A DNA stretch of 12,986 bases, taken from positions 1-12,986 of the forward strand of contig JBOGVX010000260.1 in NCBI GenBank assembly GCA_050693165.1, given 5' to 3'. Source of the stretch: CAZKFH01 sp050693165. Lineage in GTDB: Bacteria > Actinomycetota > UBA4738 > CALAEC01. A program made the position numbers and the translations under genes. How positions within the stretch are numbered: the stretch's first letter is position 1; each line of letters begins with the position of its first letter. Of this stretch, positions 5,685 through 10,802 are shown piece by piece. Below the pieces are notes generated by a model. That model saw nothing but the letters and a program-made list of their open reading frames with translations, did not search any database and was not told the origin of the DNA.

Positions 5685-7619
5685 TCAGGAAGCGCGGCGT
5701 CTCACGTAGTCGCGGAGCACGAAGTCGCCGGCCGACTCGGCGGACATAAGGAACACGCGGCCCCGAGTCAGCTTCGCGAGCTGCTCCATGAATCGTGCCA
5801 GGCCGGGCGCCTCCTCGAGCATGAACACGTTGAGCGTGACACCGTCCCGAGCCAGCCTCATCGCCTCCGCGAGCGTGCGGTCGATCGTGTCGCGGACCGG
5901 CGGCCAGGAGAAGAAGACCTCCTTGCCTTCGAGGTGAGCTGTCGGCTCGCCGTCTGTGACCATGATCACCTGGCGGGCCGCTCGAGGGTGCTCGGCCAGC
6001 AGGCGGCCCGCGAGATTGAAGGCGTGCTGCATGTTCGTCCCGTACACGCGCTCCCATGCGGTGGCCGTGAGGTCCTCGGGCTGGAGCCGCCGCGCATAGT
6101 CCGAGAACCCGATGAGGTACAGCGTGTCGCGTGGGTAACGACCCTCGATCAGCGCGTGGAGCGCGAGCGCCATCTTCTTGGCGGGAACGAAGTGTCCGCG
6201 CAGCGGCATCGAGAACGAGAGGTCGAGCAGCAGGGCGGTGGCCGTCTCGGTCCGGGTCTCCGACTCGACGAGCTCGAAGTCGTCGGGGGTGATGCGTACC
6301 GCGGTGGCCGGTCCCTCCCGCAGCACCGCGTTGAACACGGTCTTCTGAACCGCCACGGCCCCGGAGTCACCGAACCGCCAGGGCCGGGTCGCGCCCGTCG
6401 GCTCGCTGAGGCCGCCGGCCTCCCGCGTGTCGTGTGTTCCCTCCCTGTCGCGGCGGAGCTGCTCGAAGACCTTGCCGAGCGCGCGCTCACCGAGCCTGCG
6501 CGCGCCTCGTGGCGTGACCTCCAGGCGGCCGCGGTTGCGAGTGATCAGGCCGGCGCGCTCCAGCGCCCGCTCGATCTCCTTGAGGCGCTGGACGTCCTGG
6601 ACGGCTTCCTCGCCGAGAGTCCGGCGTACCGCGTCCTCGTCCACGTCCTCGATCGAGGAGCCCGCGTAGTCGCCGCGGAGCGAGCGCTCGAGCTCCTCGA
6701 AGTCGTGCATCCGCTCCAGCGCTCCGACCGTAGCCTCGAGCGGCGCGGCCTGATCGCCGTCGGTGAACGCCGGATCGTCCCAGGGCATCTCGGGGAACAT
6801 GCCGGCGAGGCTGGACGCGAGGCGGTCTGTCTGGAACGCGAGGTCGAGGTCGCCGAGCACCTGCCGGGCGAGCTCTTCGAGCTCACGCCTGCGATCCGGC
6901 GGCAGCGACGCCAGCAGGCGGCTCATCGCCGCCATCCGTCGAGCCAGGTTCCGCAGGAGCTCCTCGAGGTTCTTCGGCCCGTCCGGGAAGAAGTCCCCGT
7001 GGGCGGCCATGAAGCGGTCGAAGTCGGCCTGCGTGTGCGCGCCGCGCTCACGGTCCTCGATCATCCGGTTCAGGTCGGCGAGCATGTCCTTCATGCGCTT
7101 CAGCTCCTCCGGCGAGAGATCCTTCAGTCCTTGCGCCATCTGGCTGAAGTAGGCGCCGAGCACCTGCTCGGTCAGCTCCTTCATCAGCTCGTCGAAGCGC
7201 TGCTGCGCACCCGGGTCCGCGAACCGGTACTCGCGGAGCTCGTTCAGCTTGCCGGGAAGATCAGGGGGCAGCGAGTCGAGGAACGTCTCGCGCATCCTTG
7301 CGTCGTCGTCGTCCCGGAACGAGAGCTCGGTGCGCTCGCGCTCGAGGATGTCCTCGAGCTGCTCGGCGATCTGGTCAAGAGGTCCCTCGAGGTCGATCCT
7401 CTCCTGCTCGCGACGGCGGGCCTCGCGGAGGCGAGCCGCGAGCGCGTCGGTCCCGCTGAACCGCCCGCGCATGCCCCGGCGGAGGAGACGCTGCATCGCC
7501 CCTTCCGCACCGTCGCCGCCGAGGATGTCGTCCGACATCTCCTCGAGCAGGTCGGCCGCGGACAGGTCGGGTCCGAAGGGGTCCTGCGTGCCGTCCCAGC
7601 GCGAGTAGCGGATCCGCAC
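5685..7619 (-). CDS. VWA-domain protein, partner type of MoxR/Mg-chelatase-like ATPase
   Basis: The protein has 644 residues from GTG at 7619. The N-terminal 400 residues are very rich in Asp, Glu, Arg and Leu and look mostly helical, with probable coiled coils (for example 60-100, 165-190, 215-260). Residues 345-390 (LKEIERALERAGLITRNRGRLEVTPRGARRLGERAL) resemble a winged-helix-like module. The C-terminal 185 residues are a von Willebrand A domain with a complete metal-ion-dependent adhesion site: D466-x-S468-x-S470 in DLSFS, T528 in YGTNM and D556 in VTDGEPT. There is no signal peptide, so it is cytosolic. VWA proteins of this type work with MoxR or BchI-like AAA ATPases, and such an ATPase gene lies in the same operon, separated by one hydrolase gene. 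The client complex is unknown. It is not BchD/CobT in the strict sense, because no cobalt or magnesium chelatase genes are nearby. Confidence 0.85.
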   Translation of the reverse strand: MRIRYSRWDGTQDPFGPDLSAADLLEEMSDDILGGDGAEGAMQRLLRRGMRGRFSGTDALAARLREARRREQERIDLEGPLDQIAEQLEDILERERTELSFRDDDDARMRETFLDSLPPDLPGKLNELREYRFADPGAQQRFDELMKELTEQVLGAYFSQMAQGLKDLSPEELKRMKDMLADLNRMIEDRERGAHTQADFDRFMAAHGDFFPDGPKNLEELLRNLARRMAAMSRLLASLPPDRRRELEELARQVLGDLDLAFQTDRLASSLAGMFPEMPWDDPAFTDGDQAAPLEATVGALERMHDFEELERSLRGDYAGSSIEDVDEDAVRRTLGEEAVQDVQRLKEIERALERAGLITRNRGRLEVTPRGARRLGERALGKVFEQLRRDREGTHDTREAGGLSEPTGATRPWRFGDSGAVAVQKTVFNAVLREGPATAVRITPDDFELVESETRTETATALLLDLSFSMPLRGHFVPAKKMALALHALIEGRYPRDTLYLIGFSDYARRLQPEDLTATAWERVYGTNMQHAFNLAGRLLAEHPRAARQVIMVTDGEPTAHLEGKEVFFSWPPVRDTIDRTLAEAMRLARDGVTLNVFMLEEAPGLARFMEQLAKLTRGRVFLMSAESAGDFVLRDYVRRRAS

Positions 7620-7660
7620 GAGGTCAGGCTACCGCCGAACGAGAGAAGCCGGAGTCGGGG

Positions 7661-9226
7661 CTAGGTCTTGCTGATGGGCAGGCTCAGCTCCGCGGCGAGA
7701 GACACCGCGTACGGCCCGGTGCGCGGCGCCGCGTACTGAGCGGAGCCGGTAGTGATCTCGAGCTCCAGGCTATGGCCGGGCTCGAGGCGCCAGGCGATCC
7801 CGTGGAGGTCCACGGTGCGATCGAATGCACCGGACCCGAGTGCCACCGGCATCACCTGATCGTCCACGGTGACCCTCGTGCCGTCCGGCGCGACGTCGAC
7901 GAGCTCGAGGAAGACATGCGCCGCCGCGCCGGTCACCGAGCCGGTCAGCTTGACCTGCGGCACGCCGAGGATCGAGAGCGTCTGTGCGGGCGGGGCCACG
8001 ACCACGTCTCGCCTGGCCGAGCGGCCGAGCTCACCCGCGGGCGCGGGGTTGCCATCGGAGGGACCGTCGCCTCCACCGGGGCCGGGGCCGAACAGGGTTC
8101 CCGTCGACACCGGTTCGAAGCTAAGGGTCTGGGCTTTCGGAAGCGGGTAGCGCTTGGCTCCGTAGTAGAGGCCGTCCTGCGCCTGCCACTCGATCTCGGG
8201 ACCCGTGTTCACCTTCTTCTTGCCCTTCACGTAGCGGTCGAGCCAGCTCACGATCCGGTCCTGGTAGATCGGCGGCTTGTCCTCGGAGCCGGCAGGGTAG
8301 CCCGTCGCCCCGCCCGGGTAAGAGCAGCCGGCGAGCGTGTGGCCCGCGCAGTACGCGATCACCTTCACCGGGGTCTTCGACTTCTTGATGTTCAGGTAGT
8401 TGGCGAATGCGTCCTCGAGCGGGAAGAGGACGTCCACGGTCCCCTGGATGATCAGGGTCGGCGTGCGGATGTCCGCCGAGCGAGTCGTTGTCGCGCGGAA
8501 CGAGAACCAGTCCTCGATCGGCTTGCTGGCCTTGCCGGTCGTGGTGATCTCGACGAAGCCCTGGTGGATCTGGGGCGGGTACGCGCCCGTCTGCGGTCCC
8601 GCCGACGACTGGAGGCCGTTCGCGAGCCCGGTGGCCAGCCCGGCGCCGTACAGGAGGTCGTTCCACGTCTGCTTCGCGACGCCGTTCGGGGTCAGGTCCT
8701 GGATCAGGTTGCCCCACGAGATCTCGGGCACGATCGCCTCGATGCGGTGGTCGAGCGCGGCGGTGTTGAACTGCACGCCGGCCGCGTTCGATCCGCCGAT
8801 CCATCCCACACGAGGATCGTCGGGCCCATCGGTCAGGATCTCGGGCCGTGACGCGAGATAGGACATGAGCGCCTTCGCGTCTTCGACCTCGAAGCCGGGA
8901 GCGCCGACGTTCGCCTCGCCGCCCGACTCGCCGAATCCGCGCGAGTCCCACGTCAGGATCGCGTATCCGTTGTCGAGGAGCCGTTGGGTCAGCCCGGACG
9001 GAGACGTTGCGCGCGTGCCGCCCCAGCCGTGTGTACCGAGGATGGCAGGGACGGGAGCATCCGCCGAGGCCCCTTCGGGAAGCATGAGGGTGGCGACCAA
9101 CGGGGTCCCGTCGGCCGACCGCACGATGATGTCGTTCTCGATGACCGGGCCCTTTGCCGCAGCCGGGCCGCCCGCGATGGCGGGAACGAGGCAAAGGGCG
9201 AACAGAGCAGCTCGGGCGCGCCGCAT
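7661..9226 (-). CDS. Secreted CocE/NonD-type alpha/beta hydrolase (X-Pro dipeptidyl-peptidase S15 family)
   Basis: The 521-residue protein begins with a clear Sec signal peptide: MRRAR, a hydrophobic run to about residue 20, and AAA before K25. The alpha/beta-hydrolase domain follows: LGTHGWGG at 63-70 near the oxyanion site, TWDSRGFGESGG at 92-103, the nucleophile elbow GGSNAAG with S146, D265 in GTVDVLFP and H296 in CAGHTLAGC. Many S15 relatives have Tyr after the serine; here it is Asn. C293 and C301 flank the histidine and could form a disulfide outside the cell. Residues 400-521 make a jelly-roll beta domain typical of the X-Pro/CocE C-terminus, joined by a Gly/Pro-rich linker at 379-397. 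The substrate may be a peptide, ester or amide; none can be named. The gene sits between the ATPase (39 bases) and VWA (41 bases) genes, an unusual position for an exported enzyme. Confidence 0.82.
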   Translation of the reverse strand: MRRARAALFALCLVPAIAGGPAAAKGPVIENDIIVRSADGTPLVATLMLPEGASADAPVPAILGTHGWGGTRATSPSGLTQRLLDNGYAILTWDSRGFGESGGEANVGAPGFEVEDAKALMSYLASRPEILTDGPDDPRVGWIGGSNAAGVQFNTAALDHRIEAIVPEISWGNLIQDLTPNGVAKQTWNDLLYGAGLATGLANGLQSSAGPQTGAYPPQIHQGFVEITTTGKASKPIEDWFSFRATTTRSADIRTPTLIIQGTVDVLFPLEDAFANYLNIKKSKTPVKVIAYCAGHTLAGCSYPGGATGYPAGSEDKPPIYQDRIVSWLDRYVKGKKKVNTGPEIEWQAQDGLYYGAKRYPLPKAQTLSFEPVSTGTLFGPGPGGGDGPSDGNPAPAGELGRSARRDVVVAPPAQTLSILGVPQVKLTGSVTGAAAHVFLELVDVAPDGTRVTVDDQVMPVALGSGAFDRTVDLHGIAWRLEPGHSLELEITTGSAQYAAPRTGPYAVSLAAELSLPISKT

Positions 9227-9246
9227 CGAGCGGGCTTGTACCCCTG

Positions 9247-9267
9247 AACCCGGCGTCTAAACGGGTT
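9247..9267. other. Short stem-loop at the ATPase-hydrolase gene junction
   Basis: AACCCG (9247-9252) and CGGGTT (9262-9267) are perfect inverted repeats of six bases with a nine-base loop. The hairpin overlaps the TAA of the ATPase gene. No U-tract follows on the minus strand, so it is more likely an RNA-processing or partial attenuation structure than an intrinsic terminator, if it is functional at all. Confidence 0.3.
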
Positions 9268-10705
9268 AGGAAAGAAAGGGAGGATCGGACGGTTCGGCCG
9301 GTTCGGGCGCTCCGTACGAGTAAGCCCCGACCCTGCCTGTGGCCCGCTTGTTCAGCCGCCTGGAGAGGTGGAGGCCCTCCAGGGCGAACTCCAGCGCGGC
9401 CGCCGCCGACCCCGGGCTCTCCTCCTCGACACCGAGCCTGCCGAGGAGCTTCGCCAGTCCCGGCAGCTGGCCGAACTGGTCGAGGAACTCGCCCGCCGGC
9501 GTGGACTCGGAGGTCTGCGCGGTGAGCCCCTCGCCGAACCGCGCCAGCAGCGGGGCGAATTCGAATCCCGACAGCCGCTTGCGGAACACGCGAAGGATCG
9601 CCGCCGAGAGCGCACGAAGCAGGATCTCCTCTTCCCGGCCCTCCTCGACGGTGTCGAACTCGATCCGTCCGAGCGAGGACTCGAGGACGGCCGGCAGGTC
9701 GCACGGGCGCGGCACTGCTTCCGGCTCGGCGGCGCGCGCGGCGCGGCGGACCGACGCGGCCGACAGGGTCTCGAGGTTGCCGATCGAGAACCTGACCGAG
9801 ACACCCGAGCGCTGGTTGACGTGCGGAGAGCGGCGCAGCTCGTGTGTGAGCGCGGCCAGTACCTCCTTCATGAACAGCGGGACGTGGACGGGGGTCGCGC
9901 CCGCCGGCGAGCGCGCCTCCTGGTCCATGATCCCGATCTCCTCGCCTGCGGTCTCGGGGTAGTGCGTTCGGACCTGCGTGCCGAAGCGGTCCTTCAGTGG
10001 AGACACGATGCGGCCGCGATGCGTGTAGTCCTCGGGGTTCGCGGTCGCGACGAGCAGGAGGTCGAGCGGCAGGCGGATCCTGTAGCCGCGGATCTGCACG
10101 TCGCGTTCCTCGAGGATGTTGAACAGCGCGACCTGGATCCGCTCGGGCAGGTCGGGGAGCTCGTTGATCGCGACGATCCCGCGGTTGGTCCTGGGGATCA
10201 GGCCGTAGTGGATGGTCATCTCGTCCGCGAGGTAACGCCCCTCGGCAACGCGGATCGGGTCCACGTCGCCGATCAGGTCGGCGACGGCGATGTCGGGTGT
10301 GGCGAGCTTCTCCGCGTACCGGGCGTCACGGCCGATCCAAGCTACGGGTGTGTCGTGGCCTCGCTCCGTGACGAGCGCGCGGCATCTCGCGCAGATCGGC
10401 CTGTACGGATGGTCGTTGACCTCGCATCCCTCGACGATCGGGATGGTCTCGTCCAGCAGCTCGACCAGGTGCCGGATGAGCCGCGTCTTCGCCTGGCCCC
10501 GCTCGCCCAGCAGGATGAGGTCGTGGCCGGCAAGGACGCCGCGCTCGAGTCCGGGGAGGACCGAGTCCTCGAATCCGACGATGCCCGGGAAGAGCTGGTC
10601 TCCCTTGCCGAGCCGCTCCAGAAGGTTCTCTCGCAGCTCTTCCTTCACGGTGCGATCGGGGTACGCGAGGGCGCGCAGCTCGCCGAGGGTCGCCGCCGGG
10701 GACAT
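9266..10705 (-). CDS. MoxR/Mg-chelatase-I-like AAA+ ATPase with Cys-rich insertion
   Basis: The product has 479 residues from ATG at 10705; a frame 177 codons longer exists but its extension covers the divergent gene and has no conserved sequence. The AAA+ motifs are an atypical Walker A, GERGQAKT (K73, T74), Walker B IVAINE with N181 in place of the usual Asp and E182 kept, sensor-1 Asn in VATAN (N223) and an arginine-finger candidate R240 in LKDRFG. An insertion after Walker A contains C94, H99, C105 and C108 (GCE, DHPYRPICARC), a possible zinc site. The helical C-terminus from about residue 330 is less conserved. Such ATPases remodel or activate partner complexes through a VWA protein, and that partner is encoded two genes downstream. 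It heads the (-) operon. Translation may use AGGGTG upstream, or be leaderless from the TAGGGT element. The motif set is certain; the client is unknown. Confidence 0.85.
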   Translation of the reverse strand: MSPAATLGELRALAYPDRTVKEELRENLLERLGKGDQLFPGIVGFEDSVLPGLERGVLAGHDLILLGERGQAKTRLIRHLVELLDETIPIVEGCEVNDHPYRPICARCRALVTERGHDTPVAWIGRDARYAEKLATPDIAVADLIGDVDPIRVAEGRYLADEMTIHYGLIPRTNRGIVAINELPDLPERIQVALFNILEERDVQIRGYRIRLPLDLLLVATANPEDYTHRGRIVSPLKDRFGTQVRTHYPETAGEEIGIMDQEARSPAGATPVHVPLFMKEVLAALTHELRRSPHVNQRSGVSVRFSIGNLETLSAASVRRAARAAEPEAVPRPCDLPAVLESSLGRIEFDTVEEGREEEILLRALSAAILRVFRKRLSGFEFAPLLARFGEGLTAQTSESTPAGEFLDQFGQLPGLAKLLGRLGVEEESPGSAAAALEFALEGLHLSRRLNKRATGRVGAYSYGAPEPAEPSDPPFLS

Positions 10706-10712
10706 GTCGATC

Positions 10713-10718
10713 ACCCTA
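10713..10718 (-). promoter_or_regulatory. Possible -10 element or ribosome binding site of the ATPase operon
   Basis: On the minus strand TAGGGT lies seven bases before the ATG. It fits the TANNNT -10 pattern and would give a leaderless message, but AGGGTG in the same bases could equally be a Shine-Dalgarno. No good -35 accompanies it, so the choice cannot be made from sequence alone. Confidence 0.3.
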
Positions 10719-10733
10719 CCGCGGGTCGTGGGA

Positions 10734-10765
10734 AAAGAACCTTCTTGACGGTCACGACGTTCTTT
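10734..10765. promoter_or_regulatory. Operator-like repeats in the divergent promoter region
   Basis: AAAGAAC (10734-10740) and GTTCTTT (10759-10765) are perfect inverted repeats with 18 bases between them. A second pairing, AAGAA (10735-10739) with TTCTT (10742-10746), gives a closer palindrome, so three TTCTT-type half sites occur in 32 bases. They surround the -35 of the rightward promoter, and one half site lies between its -35 and -10. This placement would suit a repressor controlling one or both divergent genes. No regulator gene is adjacent. Confidence 0.4.
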
Positions 10766-10774
10766 CTCTACGGT
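10745..10774 (+). promoter_or_regulatory. Promoter of the propeller-glycosidase gene
   Basis: TTGACG (10745-10750) matches five of six bases of the housekeeping -35. After 18 bases TACGGT (10769-10774) fits the relaxed TANNNT -10. Transcription would start near 10781. A ribosome binding site, GGGGAG at 10790-10795, lies seven bases before the ATG at 10803, so the leader is only about 20 bases. Confidence 0.5.
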
Positions 10775-10802
10775 GACACCTCTCCGCCCGGGGAGCGCCC
10801 TC

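Noticed and set aside
5595..7664. A 689-codon open frame on the plus strand across the VWA gene.
   Set aside because: It is antisense to a well-supported VWA gene. In high-GC genomes the complementary frame often lacks stops, and the translated product has no recognisable motif and an Arg/Glu/Leu-heavy composition.
8121..9704. A 527-codon minus-strand frame across the hydrolase and the ATPase 3' end.
   Set aside because: It crosses two genes in a different frame, is dominated by Arg/Gly/Pro and lacks any domain. The hydrolase frame contains signal peptide and triad.
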